Assembly: GCF_001422045.1 (NCBI RefSeq)
Contig: NZ_LMLW01000007.1
Coordinates: 310,001 to 374,000, forward strand
DNA length: 64,000 nucleotides
From: Sphingomonas sp. Leaf242
GTDB taxonomy: Bacteria; Pseudomonadota; Alphaproteobacteria; Sphingomonadales; Sphingomonadaceae
Direction of reading: 5' to 3'
Part shown: positions 34,188-43,144 of the stretch, piece by piece
Layout: each line of letters begins with the position of its first letter
Position numbering within the stretch: the stretch's first letter is position 1
Notes under the pieces: model-generated
Told to the model about the DNA's origin: nothing
The model's input: only the letters and a program-made list of their open reading frames with translations
Databases searched by the model: none
Position numbers and translations under genes: made by a program

Positions 34188-36386
34188 ATGCGACATCTTC
34201 TTCTGCTGGGCGTGGCCACGGCTGCGCCTTTCGCCCTGCTCGTTCCCGCCAGCGTGTCGGCACAGACCGCGTCCGCCGACACGACCGCCGCACCACAGGC
34301 CGATACCCCGGTCCCGCCTGCCGCTGCGACTCCTGCTCCGGCTGCCGGCGGCGATATCGTCGTGACCGCGCGGCGGCTCGATGCCGCGCGCGATGCGATC
34401 CTCCCCTCGCTGGGATCGAGCGACTATACGCTCGATCGCGCGCTTCTCGAGCGCCAGCCGGGCGGCCTCAATCGTAGCCTGGCGCAGGTCCTCCTCCAGG
34501 CGCCGGGCGTGACGCTCGACAGCTACGGCGCGATCCACGTCCGCAACGAGCACGCCAATCTCCAATACCGGCTGAACGGCGTGATCGTGCCGGAGAGCAT
34601 CTCGGGCTTCGGATCGACGTTCGATCCGCACATCGCCAAGTCGATCGACCTGCTGACCGGCACGCTGCCCGCGCAATACGGCTATCGGACGTCGGGCGTG
34701 ATCGATCTGAAGACCGAGAACGGCGCGTTCGAGAATGGCGGCGATCTCGGCTTCTACGGCGGCAGCCGCGGTACGGTCCAGCCGACCGCCAGCGTCCACG
34801 GATCGAGCGGCGGGCTCAATTATTTCGCGTCGGGCAGCTATCTTGAAAACGATCTCGGCGTCGAGAACCCGACCGCCTCGCGCGATGCAATCCACGATCA
34901 TACGCGCCAGTATCGCGGGTTCGGCTATGTGTCCGACATCCTGTCCGAAACGAGCCGGCTGACCGCGTTCGGCGGCACGTCGATCGGGTATTTCCAGATC
35001 CCGAATAATCCGGGGCAGGCGCCGGCGTATACGCTCAACGGCCAGTCGACGTACGACTCCGCCAAGCTCGACCAGAACCAGCGCGAGATCACGCATTACG
35101 GCGTGTTGGCCTATCAATATGCCGGCGATGCGTTCAATTTCCAGATCGCGCCGTTCATCCGCTATTCGCAGACCCGGTTCACGCCCGATCCGCAGGGTGG
35201 CGACCTGATCCTCGCGGGCGTCGCCGACACGTCGCGCTTGTCGAGCCTGACCGCGGGAGTGCAGGCAGACGGCAGCTACAAGCTGTCCGACAGCCATACC
35301 CTGCGCTTCGGCCTGTTCTTCCAGAACGAGCGAACGCGATCGAACGTCACTTCGCGGGTCTTCACGGTCGACGATTCCGGAGCCCAGACGTCGGACGTAC
35401 CGCTGACGATCAACGATCGCGGCGGCCGGACCGGGCAGCTCTACGGCGTGTATCTGCAGGACGAATGGTCACTGACCCCGACGCTGACGCTCAACTATGG
35501 CGCGCGGTTCGACGCGGTCCGCGCCTATTCCGACGAGCAGCAACTGAGCCCGCGCGCCAATCTGGTGTGGAAGGCGGACAGCAGCACCGTGTTCCATATC
35601 GGTTATGCGCGTAACTTCACGCCACCGCCGCAGGAACTGATCGCATCGCCGACGCTGGCGCTGTTTACCGGTACGACCAAGGCTACCGCGATCACGACGG
35701 CGGACCCGGTGCGCGCCGAACGGGAGCATTATTTCGACGGCGGGGTCCAGCACACCTTCGGCTCGGCGTTCAAGCTCGGGGTCGACGCCTATTACAAGAT
35801 CAAGCGCAACCTGCTCGACGAGGGCCAGTTCGGGCCGTCGCTGGTGCTGTCGCCGTTCAACTACGCCAAGGGCTATGCGTGGGGGACCGAGGTCACGGCG
35901 AGCTACACCAAGGGGCCGCTCGACCTGTATGCCAACGTCGCGCGCGGGCAGGAGAAGGGGAGGAACATCGTCTCCAGCCAGTATTTCTTCCAGCCCGACG
36001 AAATCGCCTACATCGCCAACCACTACATCTTCACCGACCATTCGCAGCGCTGGACCGGCTCGGCGGGTGGCAGCGTGTCGATCCAGGATGGCCTCGGCAA
36101 GCTCGTCCCGTCGGTGACGATGCTCTACGGCGACGGCCTGCGCGCGGACGACCCGGCCGGGATCGTGCCCAATGGCGGCAAGCTGCCGTCGTATTTCACG
36201 GCAGATTTCGGCATCACGCAGAACATCGACGGGCCGGGCGTGCTGAAGGGCGTCGCGATCAGCTTCAACGTCACCAACATCGCCGACAAGACCTATCTGC
36301 TGCGCGACGGATCGGGCGTCGGGGTCGGTGCCCCGCAATATGGCGCGCGACGTGGATTCTTCGGAGGCATTCGCAAGAGCTTCTGA
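34188..36386 (+). CDS. TonB-dependent receptor, probably for zinc (ZnuD-like role)
   Basis: The product (732 aa) has a signal peptide ending near ASVSAQ and a Pro/Ala/Thr-rich linker, then DIVVTARRLD and a plug containing LLQAPGVTLDSYGAIHVRNE and YRLNGVIVPESISGFG. The barrel ends in RKSF. It is shorter than the sugar-type receptors nearby and its plug is of another group. Loops contain DHTRQY and HYIFTDHSQRW, which could offer histidine ligands. It lies behind a DUF2946-like protein and a Zur-box-like site, so zinc uptake under zinc starvation is the best guess; copper or a metallophore remain possible. Confidence 0.9.
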   Translation: MRHLLLLGVATAAPFALLVPASVSAQTASADTTAAPQADTPVPPAAATPAPAAGGDIVVTARRLDAARDAILPSLGSSDYTLDRALLERQPGGLNRSLAQVLLQAPGVTLDSYGAIHVRNEHANLQYRLNGVIVPESISGFGSTFDPHIAKSIDLLTGTLPAQYGYRTSGVIDLKTENGAFENGGDLGFYGGSRGTVQPTASVHGSSGGLNYFASGSYLENDLGVENPTASRDAIHDHTRQYRGFGYVSDILSETSRLTAFGGTSIGYFQIPNNPGQAPAYTLNGQSTYDSAKLDQNQREITHYGVLAYQYAGDAFNFQIAPFIRYSQTRFTPDPQGGDLILAGVADTSRLSSLTAGVQADGSYKLSDSHTLRFGLFFQNERTRSNVTSRVFTVDDSGAQTSDVPLTINDRGGRTGQLYGVYLQDEWSLTPTLTLNYGARFDAVRAYSDEQQLSPRANLVWKADSSTVFHIGYARNFTPPPQELIASPTLALFTGTTKATAITTADPVRAEREHYFDGGVQHTFGSAFKLGVDAYYKIKRNLLDEGQFGPSLVLSPFNYAKGYAWGTEVTASYTKGPLDLYANVARGQEKGRNIVSSQYFFQPDEIAYIANHYIFTDHSQRWTGSAGGSVSIQDGLGKLVPSVTMLYGDGLRADDPAGIVPNGGKLPSYFTADFGITQNIDGPGVLKGVAISFNVTNIADKTYLLRDGSGVGVGAPQYGARRGFFGGIRKSF

Positions 36387-36393
36387 GACCTGC

Positions 36394-36425
36394 GGCGACA
36401 CGGTTCCATCGTGGACCGTGTCGCC
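36394..36425. terminator. First hairpin between TBDR and histidine kinase
   Basis: Eleven-base perfect arms GGCGACACGGT and ACCGTGTCGCC with a 10-base loop, starting eight bases after the TBDR stop codon. It lies between convergent genes, just before the long palindrome at 36433. Confidence 0.65.
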
Positions 36426-36432
36426 GACCTAG

Positions 36433-36473
36433 CGCTCGACGACCGGGGTTCGACGAACCCCGGTCGTCGAGCG
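36433..36473. terminator. 41-base perfect palindrome, probable bidirectional terminator
   Basis: Two 20-base perfect arms, starting CGCTCGACGACC and ending GGTCGTCGAGCG, flank a single central A. The GC-rich hairpin would be very stable in RNA of either strand. It sits between the convergent TBDR (stop 36386) and histidine kinase (minus, stop 36563). There is no T-run, so it may act as an RNA 3'-end stabiliser or as a protein-binding palindrome instead. Confidence 0.6.
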
Positions 36474-36562
36474 ACCATCACCGCAACGAAACTATCGACG
36501 TCGCACGTCATGAACTGGCGACGGCGGCACGATCGACACCGGCCGCGTTGACCGCGTACCGG

Positions 36563-37909
36563 TCAGCCGTCGGCGTCTTTCGGCAAGCCTGGTCGATCGA
36601 AAATCATCGCGAAACTCAGCCCTTTGCCGCAGTGTCCGGGCGAGATTTCGAATACGCCGCGGTGCGCGCGTGCGACCCTATCGACGATCGAAAGGCCGAT
36701 GCCGGAGCCTTCCGCGCGAGCGCCATCGGCGCGCCAAAACCGGTCCTTCAACCGCTCGAGATGCTCGGGCGGCACGCCGTCGCCGTCATCCGATACGTAC
36801 AGACACCGATCCGGTCCGACGCACACTGTGATGGTCGTGCCAACCGGCGTGTGGCGCGCGGCGTTGTCGACGAGGTTCTCGAGCGCGAGCGTGACCGCGC
36901 CGGGATAGCCGAACATGCGGGTCGTACTCCCCGTCCAGCGATCGTCGAGCGCGATGCTGCGGCCGCCGGCGATGATCGCGGGGGCGCGGTCGGTAAGGAC
37001 GGCGATGGCCAACGCGGCCAGATCGAGCGGTTCGCCGCTGTCCTCGATCGGCCGCTCGAGATCGGCCAGCGCGAGAAGCTGGCCGACGACCCGCGCAGCC
37101 CGATCGACCGAGCCGAGGATGCCGGCTCTGATCGTATCGTCGTCGATCGCATCGGCCCGCAGCCTGATGACCGCCAGCGGCGTGCGAAGCTCGTGCGCGA
37201 CGTCCGCTGCGAACGCGGTCTGTGCCTTGAAGCCGTGTTCGAGGCGATCGAGCGCCTCGTTTGTCGCGGCGGCGAGCGGTTCGACTTCGGACGGCAGCGT
37301 CCCCCGCGGCAACCGCGTCCCCAAGGTTCGCGGACCGATCGCCGCGGCGGTGGCCGATACCGCTTCCATGCGTCGGGTCAGGCGTCGGGTCAGCAGTGCG
37401 CCGATCAACGGCACCAGCGCGGCGATCGGCAGCACCAGGAGCGCAAAGCGTTTGAGGAAGGCGCTGACGATATCGTCGGTAATGACCTCGGGCGCCGCGC
37501 CGTCCTGAGACGCGACGATCCAGCGACCCCCGGCGATCGGCACGCTGTACGCCTCGATCGCGCCGCGGCGGAAGAAATGCGCGCCGTGGTCGATCGGTAC
37601 CGCCGCGATGATCCGCGGACGGGCGGGCCCCTTGGCCATGATGACCGTGCGATGGCGGTCGATGAGCGCGACCGCCATGCCGTCGGTCAAGGCATCGCTG
37701 CGCAGGGCGGTCGACGCGGGCAGCGCGCTCGCGACAGTCGCGGCCTGCTGGCGGAGCAGCCGCCGCTGGTAATGGTCGGCGGTGCTGTGGAGCAGCATCG
37801 CGACACCGAGCGACAGGGCGATCGTCGCCACCAGCGCGGTGACGACGTGGAGCGCGATGAACTGGCCCAGGAGCGAGCGGGGCAACGATCGAGGCAGGCG
37901 CAGGCTCAT
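36563..37909 (-). CDS. Sensor histidine kinase (QseC/PmrB-like) of a metal-responsive two-component system
   Basis: The product (448 aa) has an N-terminal membrane segment (LLGQFIALHVVTALVATIAL), a short periplasmic sensor of about 115 residues, a second membrane segment (FALLVLPIAALVPLIGALL), HAMP-like linker, then the phosphoacceptor box ADVAHELRTPLAV (His239) and an HATPase domain with NLVDNAARHTP, DDGDGVPP and GSGIGLSIV. It phosphorylates the response regulator encoded just upstream, with a four-base overlap (ATGA). The divergent heavy-metal efflux operon suggests it senses periplasmic metal. The periplasmic loop has scattered His residues (DHGAHFFRRG), consistent with this. Confidence 0.92.
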   Translation of the reverse strand: MSLRLPRSLPRSLLGQFIALHVVTALVATIALSLGVAMLLHSTADHYQRRLLRQQAATVASALPASTALRSDALTDGMAVALIDRHRTVIMAKGPARPRIIAAVPIDHGAHFFRRGAIEAYSVPIAGGRWIVASQDGAAPEVITDDIVSAFLKRFALLVLPIAALVPLIGALLTRRLTRRMEAVSATAAAIGPRTLGTRLPRGTLPSEVEPLAAATNEALDRLEHGFKAQTAFAADVAHELRTPLAVIRLRADAIDDDTIRAGILGSVDRAARVVGQLLALADLERPIEDSGEPLDLAALAIAVLTDRAPAIIAGGRSIALDDRWTGSTTRMFGYPGAVTLALENLVDNAARHTPVGTTITVCVGPDRCLYVSDDGDGVPPEHLERLKDRFWRADGARAEGSGIGLSIVDRVARAHRGVFEISPGHCGKGLSFAMIFDRPGLPKDADG

Positions 37910-38580
37910 GGCTTGGCGACGATGATGTAGCCGACGCCGCGCACCGTCTCGATCAGCGTGCCGCTCGCGGCCTCGTCGAGCTTTTTCCGTAGCCGGTGGA
38001 CGTAAACCTCGACCGCATTCGAGCCGAGGTCTCCGCCAAGCCCGAACAGATGATCCTCGGCGATCCGCTTGGGCACGACGTTGCCTGCGCGTCGCAGCAG
38101 CAGTTCGAGCAACTCGGTCTCGCGCACCGATAGCGCGATCGTTGCGCCTTCGACATGCGCGACACGGATTTCGAGATCGAACGTCAGCCGTCCGCACGTC
38201 AGCGACCGGCCCAGATACCCACCCTGGCGACGCAGCACTGCGAGCAGACGGGCGTGCAATTCGTCGACGTCGAACGGCTTGACCAGATAGTCGTCGGCGC
38301 CTTCGTTCAGACCGCGGATTCGTGCGTCGATCGTGCCGCGGGCGGTGAGGATCAACACCGGGCGGGTATCGCCCCGCGCGCGCATCCGGTGGAGGAGCGC
38401 CAGTCCATCCTCGTCCGGCAGGCCAAGATCGAGCAGGATCGCGGCATAGTCGGCTTGTTGCAGATAGGCGTCGGCTTCGTCGGCGCTGCGGGCCAGATCG
38501 ACCGAAAGGCCGCGCGGAGCCAGCGCCGCGGTCAGGGCATCGGCGAGCGCGCGGTCGTCCTCGATCAGCAATATCCGCAT
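37906..38580 (-). CDS. OmpR-family response regulator
   Basis: The product (224 aa) has a receiver domain (acidic pocket ED at residues 7-9, phosphoacceptor Asp51 in LLDLGLP, Lys in LVKPFD) and a winged-helix DNA-binding domain (RETELLELLLRRAGNVVPK, then NAVEVYVHRLRKKL). GGGGGAG five bases before ATG 38580 supports the start over a longer frame to 38634. It overlaps the sensor kinase gene. The direct repeat GTAAGC-N5-GTAAGC in the divergent region before the efflux operon is a likely binding site, so it probably activates efflux in response to metal. Confidence 0.94.
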   Translation of the reverse strand: MRILLIEDDRALADALTAALAPRGLSVDLARSADEADAYLQQADYAAILLDLGLPDEDGLALLHRMRARGDTRPVLILTARGTIDARIRGLNEGADDYLVKPFDVDELHARLLAVLRRQGGYLGRSLTCGRLTFDLEIRVAHVEGATIALSVRETELLELLLRRAGNVVPKRIAEDHLFGLGGDLGSNAVEVYVHRLRKKLDEAASGTLIETVRGVGYIIVAKP

Positions 38581-38636
38581 CGATCTCCCCCTGTCCGGTG
38601 CCCATGTCGCGCCTGTTTCGGTGCAGTGCAGCATCC

Positions 38637-38653
38637 GTAAGCGCGCTGTAAGC
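38637..38653 (+). promoter_or_regulatory. Predicted response-regulator binding site (direct repeat)
   Basis: GTAAGC occurs at 38637-38642 and again at 38648-38653, an 11-base period. OmpR/PhoB-family regulators bind tandem half-sites with this spacing. The site lies between the divergent regulator (start 38580) and the RND operon (start 38697). Confidence 0.55.
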
Positions 38654-38696
38654 CAGCGACGCTACCGGCTCCAGTCTAATCCCCAAGGGGCTGATT

Positions 38697-39959
38697 ATGC
38701 ACGCATCGACGACACCCGAAACGCTCCCCCCGACACGCTCGCTGTCCCGTTCCGCGCAGATGCGCTGGCTCGGTATCGCGGCCGGCTTGATCGTCGGGCT
38801 GGTGTTGATCGTCGTGCTGATCGGCAAGCTCACGCATCACGAGCCTGCGCCTGCGCCGGTGTCGCCTGCCGGTACGTTCCGACCGACCCGGGACCAAATG
38901 GCCGGGCTGACGACGATGCGCGTCGGCTATGGTGCGTCCGATGCGCGGACGTTGGCGAGCGGCGCGATCACCGTCGACGGCGACCGCAGCACGCCGGTGC
39001 TGATGCCCTATTCGGGGCAGGTGGTGCGCGTGCTCGCGGATGCGGGGCAGCGCGTGACGCAAGGCCAGCCGCTGCTCCTGGTGAAGACGAGCGATTTCGT
39101 CGATGCGCGCAGCGGGCTGTTCGCGGCGCGCGCCGCTGCACAGAACGCGCAGGCGCAACTTGCCACTGCGGAGCGTACTGCGGACCGCCAGCGGCAGATC
39201 TACGAGACGGCGGGCGGCGCGCTGAAGGATTATCAGCAGGCGAAGACCGATCTCGCCGCCGCGCAGGCGACCGCACGCACGGCCGCCGCGTCGCTCGGTG
39301 CCGCTCGCGACAAGCTGTCGATCCTCGGCAAGTCGCAGGGTGAGATCTCGCGGCTGGAGAATGTCGGCGAAGTCTCGGGCATCCACGACGTAACCACGCT
39401 GCACGCGCCGATCTCCGGTCTGATCGCGTCGCGCGACGTATCGGCGGGGCAGTATCTGTCGCAGGGCGGCGACAAGCCGGTGATGACGATCACCGATCCG
39501 TCGCGCGTCTGGCTGATCGCCCAGCTCGCCGAGGGCGATGCGAGCGCTGTGCATCTCGGCGACAGCGTTACGGTGACGACGCCCGCGCTGCCGGGGCGCA
39601 GCTTCCATGCGACGATCGACCTAGTCGGCGCCGCGCTCGATCCGCAGAGCCACCGCCTGCCGGTGCGTGCTACCATCGCCAACCCGGACGGGGCGCTGAA
39701 GCCGCAGATGTTCGCAAGCTTCTCGATCCAGCGCCCGCACAGCGGCGACGCGTTGCTGGTGCCTGCGGCGGCCGTGATCCACGAAGGCGACGATGCGCGC
39801 GTGTGGGTGGTCCGGCCGGACGGTTTGCTGGTCGCGCGGAAAGTGACCGCGGGCGAGGAGCAGGACGGCAAGGTGACGATCACCGCGGGGCTCAAGTCCG
39901 GTGAGCGGATCGTCACCGCGGGTGCGCTGTTCGTCAACGAAGCCGGTCTCGGCGAATGA
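38697..39959 (+). CDS. RND efflux periplasmic adaptor subunit (CusB/CzcB type)
   Basis: The product (420 aa) has an uncleaved-looking N-terminal membrane anchor (WLGIAAGLIVGLVLIVVLIG), then a barrel-sandwich/lipoyl domain (LMPYSGQVVRVLADAGQRVTQ and its partner THAPISG-like TLHAPISGLIASRDVSAG), an alpha-helical hairpin rich in Ala/Gln (AAQNAQAQLATAERTADRQRQ), a beta-barrel domain and a membrane-proximal domain. It links the inner membrane pump to the outer membrane channel. No His/Met-rich metal-binding N-terminus is seen. It is first in a three-gene operon and overlaps the pump gene by four bases. Confidence 0.93.
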   Translation: MHASTTPETLPPTRSLSRSAQMRWLGIAAGLIVGLVLIVVLIGKLTHHEPAPAPVSPAGTFRPTRDQMAGLTTMRVGYGASDARTLASGAITVDGDRSTPVLMPYSGQVVRVLADAGQRVTQGQPLLLVKTSDFVDARSGLFAARAAAQNAQAQLATAERTADRQRQIYETAGGALKDYQQAKTDLAAAQATARTAAASLGAARDKLSILGKSQGEISRLENVGEVSGIHDVTTLHAPISGLIASRDVSAGQYLSQGGDKPVMTITDPSRVWLIAQLAEGDASAVHLGDSVTVTTPALPGRSFHATIDLVGAALDPQSHRLPVRATIANPDGALKPQMFASFSIQRPHSGDALLVPAAAVIHEGDDARVWVVRPDGLLVARKVTAGEEQDGKVTITAGLKSGERIVTAGALFVNEAGLGE

Positions 39960-42900
39960 ACCGGATCGTCGAATTCGCGCTGCGTCAGCGGCTGCTGATC
40001 GTCGGCATCTTCGTCGCCATGCTGGTGGCGGGGGGCGTCGGCTTCTACAATCTCAACATCGAAGCGTATCCCGATCCGGTCCCGCCGATGGTCGAGATCA
40101 TCACCCAGACCCAAGGCCTGTCGGCCGAGGAGATGGAGCGCAACGTCACCATCCCGATCGAGGTCGGCATGGCGGGCATCCCGCATCTGACCGCGATCCG
40201 CGCGATCTCGCTGTTCGGGCTGTCGGACATCAAGATCCAGTTCAGCTACGACCTGACCAACGATCAGGCCAAGCAACAGGTCATCAACCGCCTGTCGCAG
40301 CTGCCGCCGCTCCAGGGTGGCGCACAGCCGACATTGTCCCCGACCAGCCCGGTCGGCGAGATCTTCCGCTACAAGATCACCGCGCCGAAGGGGTATTCGG
40401 TGATGGACCTCAAGACGTTGCAGGACTGGGTGCTTCAGCGCCGGTTCAAGCGGATTCCGGGCGTAATCGACGTCACCGGCTGGGGCGGCAAGCTGCGCAC
40501 CTACGACGTGGTGATCGACAATGATCGCCTCGCCGCGCACAACGTGACGGTGTCGCAGGTGCTGGCGGCGCTCGCCAAGAGCGACGGCAATGTCGGCGGC
40601 CAGACGATCAACTTCGGTGCGCAGGCGGCGATCGTCCGCGGCATCGGCCTGATCCAGTCGGTCGGCGGAATCGAGAACGTGCTCGTCGGCACCGGCGGCG
40701 GCCAGCCAGTGTTGCTCAAGGACGTGGCGCACGTCCGCATCGGCAACGCGCCACGGCTCGGCATCGCCGGCTACAACGACCAGGACGACATCGTCCAGGG
40801 CATCGTCCTGATGCAGCGTGGCGCGCAGTCGATGCCGACGATCCTCGCGGTACAGAAGGAAGTGTCCGACATCAACGCGTCGGGAATCCTGCCGCCAGGC
40901 GTGCATCTCGACCGGATCTACGATCGCTCCGACCTGATCCACCTGACGATCCACACCGTGCTGGAGAACATGGTGGTCGGCATCCTGCTGATCTTCGCAC
41001 TCCAGTGGATATTCCTCGGCAATCTGCGCAGCGCGATCATCGTCTCGGCGACGATCCCGTTCGCGCTCGCCTTCGCGATCCTGATCCTCGTGTTGCAGGG
41101 GGAAAGCGCGAACCTGCTCTCGGTCGGCGCGCTCGATTTCGGGCTCGTGGTCGATGCCTGCGTGATCATGGTCGAGAACATCTTCCGCCACATGGTCGAG
41201 CGGTCCGCGCATGTCGAAAGCGGGAAGGGGCATTATACGCTCGCCAACCGCTTCTCGGCGGTGCTCGGCGCCAGCTCCGAGGTCAGCCGCGGGATCTTCT
41301 TCGCCGCCGCGATCATCATCGCGAGCTTCCTTCCGCTGTTCACGCTGACCGGCGTCGAGGGCCACATCTTCGGGCCGATGGCGAAGACCTATGCCTATGC
41401 GATCACCGGCGGCCTGATCGCGACCTTCACGGTCGCGCCGGTGCTGGCGACGATGCTGCTGCCCGACAAATTGTCGGAGGTCGAGACGTGGATCGTCGGC
41501 AAGCTGCGCCGCGTCTACGAACCGGCCGCGGCATTCGCGCTCGGCAACCGGGTCGTCGCGATCGGTGGCGCGCTGCTGCTGATGGCGGTCGCTCTGGTGG
41601 GCGTGCGCTCGCTCGGGATCGAGTTCCTGCCGCATCTCGAAGAGGGCAACATGTATATCCGCGCGACGCTGCCCGCGTCGGTCAGCCTCGAGGCGGGGCA
41701 GCCGGTGGTCAACGGCGTCCGCCGCATCCTGATGCAATATCCCGAGGTGCAGGCAGTCCTGTCCGCGCATGGCCGCCCCGACGACGGGACCGACTCCACC
41801 GGGTTCTTCAATGCCGAGTTCTTCGTGCCACTGAAGCCGTTCGACACATGGCCGAGCGGCGTAACCAAGGAAACGCTGACCGAGGAACTGTCGAAGCGGC
41901 TTAGCGCCAAATATCCGGGCGTCGACTTCTCGTTCTCGCAGATCATCGAGGATAACGTCGAGGAGGCGGCATCGGGCGTGAAGGGCGCGAACTCGATCAA
42001 GCTGTTCGGCCCCGACCTGACCACGCTCGAGAAATATGCCAACCAGATCAAGGCGCAGATGGGCAAGGTCCGCGGGATCGAGGACCTTGGCGTGTTCCAG
42101 TCGCTCGGCCAGCCGACGGTGCGGATCGACGTCGATCGTGCGCGTGCCTCGCGCTACGGGCTGACCCCCGACGACATCAACGCGACCGTCGCCGCGGCGA
42201 TCGGCGGGCAGTCGAACGTCGATTTGTACGAGAAGGGCACCGATCGCCACTTCCCGATCGTCGTACGCCTGAAACCCGAACAGCGCGATACGATCGACGC
42301 GATCCGCCGGATCACGATCGGTGCGCCATCGCCCGATGGCGCGGGCACGATCCAGGTGCCGCTGTCGGAGGTCGCCGACGTCAAGCTGACGACGGGTGCC
42401 TCGTTCATCTACCGCGAGCATCAGGAGCGCTATATCCCGATCAAGTTCTCGGTCCGCGGTCGCGATCTCGGCGGGGCAGTCGACGAGGCGCATGCGCGGA
42501 TCAGCCAGACCGTGCACCTGCCACCCGGCTATCACCTCGAATGGGCGGGCGAGCTCGACAACCTCAACAACGCGGTCGCGCGATTGGAAGTGGTGGTGCC
42601 GATCAGCCTGCTGGTGATCCTGCTGCTGCTCTATGCGAACTTCGGCTCGATCCGCGACAGCCTGCTGGCGTTCTCGGCGATCCCGATGGCGATGATCGGC
42701 GGCGTGCTCGCGCTTGCACTGACCGGGACCGCGTTCAGCATCTCGTCGGCGATCGGCTTCGTCGCGCTGTTCGGGATCGCCGTGATGGACGGCATCCTGG
42801 TGGTCACGACCTATAATCACGCCGTCGACGAAGGGTTCGCTCGTGAGAATGCGCTCGCGACCACGGTCCGCCACAGCCTGCGTCCGGTGGTGATGACGTG

Positions 42901-43144
42901 CTTGGTGGCGGCGATCGGCCTGCTCCCCGCCGCGCTGTCGAGCGGGATCGGCAGCCAGGTGCAGAAGCCGCTCGCGCTGGTCGTGGTCGGGGGGATGACG
43001 CTCGCGCCGATCCTGATCCTGCTGGTGCTGCCGGTGCTGATCGCGCGCTTTTCGAAACGCGTGCCGCCCGAGGATCGTGGCGCACACGGGCGCGACGTTG
43101 GGCACCATCCCAATACTGACGGCCATACGGAGGCCACGGCATGA
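39956..43144 (+). CDS. Heavy-metal efflux RND permease (CzcA/CusA family)
   Basis: The product (1062 aa) is a full-length RND pump with 12 membrane segments and two large periplasmic loops. The charged residues of membrane segment 4, LDFGLVVDACVIMVEN (Asp394, Asp400, Glu407), have the spacing of CzcA Asp402, Asp408 and Glu415. This DFG-type signature is found in divalent-cation exporters (Zn, Co, Cd, Ni) and differs from the copper/silver CusA form. The pump is driven by protons and exports from periplasm or cytoplasm to the outside through the adaptor and channel. It overlaps both neighbours by four bases. A Cys in the motif (Cys402) is a small departure from the usual Gly or Ala. Confidence 0.95.
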   Translation: MNRIVEFALRQRLLIVGIFVAMLVAGGVGFYNLNIEAYPDPVPPMVEIITQTQGLSAEEMERNVTIPIEVGMAGIPHLTAIRAISLFGLSDIKIQFSYDLTNDQAKQQVINRLSQLPPLQGGAQPTLSPTSPVGEIFRYKITAPKGYSVMDLKTLQDWVLQRRFKRIPGVIDVTGWGGKLRTYDVVIDNDRLAAHNVTVSQVLAALAKSDGNVGGQTINFGAQAAIVRGIGLIQSVGGIENVLVGTGGGQPVLLKDVAHVRIGNAPRLGIAGYNDQDDIVQGIVLMQRGAQSMPTILAVQKEVSDINASGILPPGVHLDRIYDRSDLIHLTIHTVLENMVVGILLIFALQWIFLGNLRSAIIVSATIPFALAFAILILVLQGESANLLSVGALDFGLVVDACVIMVENIFRHMVERSAHVESGKGHYTLANRFSAVLGASSEVSRGIFFAAAIIIASFLPLFTLTGVEGHIFGPMAKTYAYAITGGLIATFTVAPVLATMLLPDKLSEVETWIVGKLRRVYEPAAAFALGNRVVAIGGALLLMAVALVGVRSLGIEFLPHLEEGNMYIRATLPASVSLEAGQPVVNGVRRILMQYPEVQAVLSAHGRPDDGTDSTGFFNAEFFVPLKPFDTWPSGVTKETLTEELSKRLSAKYPGVDFSFSQIIEDNVEEAASGVKGANSIKLFGPDLTTLEKYANQIKAQMGKVRGIEDLGVFQSLGQPTVRIDVDRARASRYGLTPDDINATVAAAIGGQSNVDLYEKGTDRHFPIVVRLKPEQRDTIDAIRRITIGAPSPDGAGTIQVPLSEVADVKLTTGASFIYREHQERYIPIKFSVRGRDLGGAVDEAHARISQTVHLPPGYHLEWAGELDNLNNAVARLEVVVPISLLVILLLLYANFGSIRDSLLAFSAIPMAMIGGVLALALTGTAFSISSAIGFVALFGIAVMDGILVVTTYNHAVDEGFARENALATTVRHSLRPVVMTCLVAAIGLLPAALSSGIGSQVQKPLALVVVGGMTLAPILILLVLPVLIARFSKRVPPEDRGAHGRDVGHHPNTDGHTEATA

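Noticed and set aside
36563..38833. Single 756-codon frame joining regulator region and histidine kinase
   Set aside because: The N-terminal 300 codons are the regulator gene read in another frame. The kinase has its own ATG at 37909 overlapping the regulator stop.
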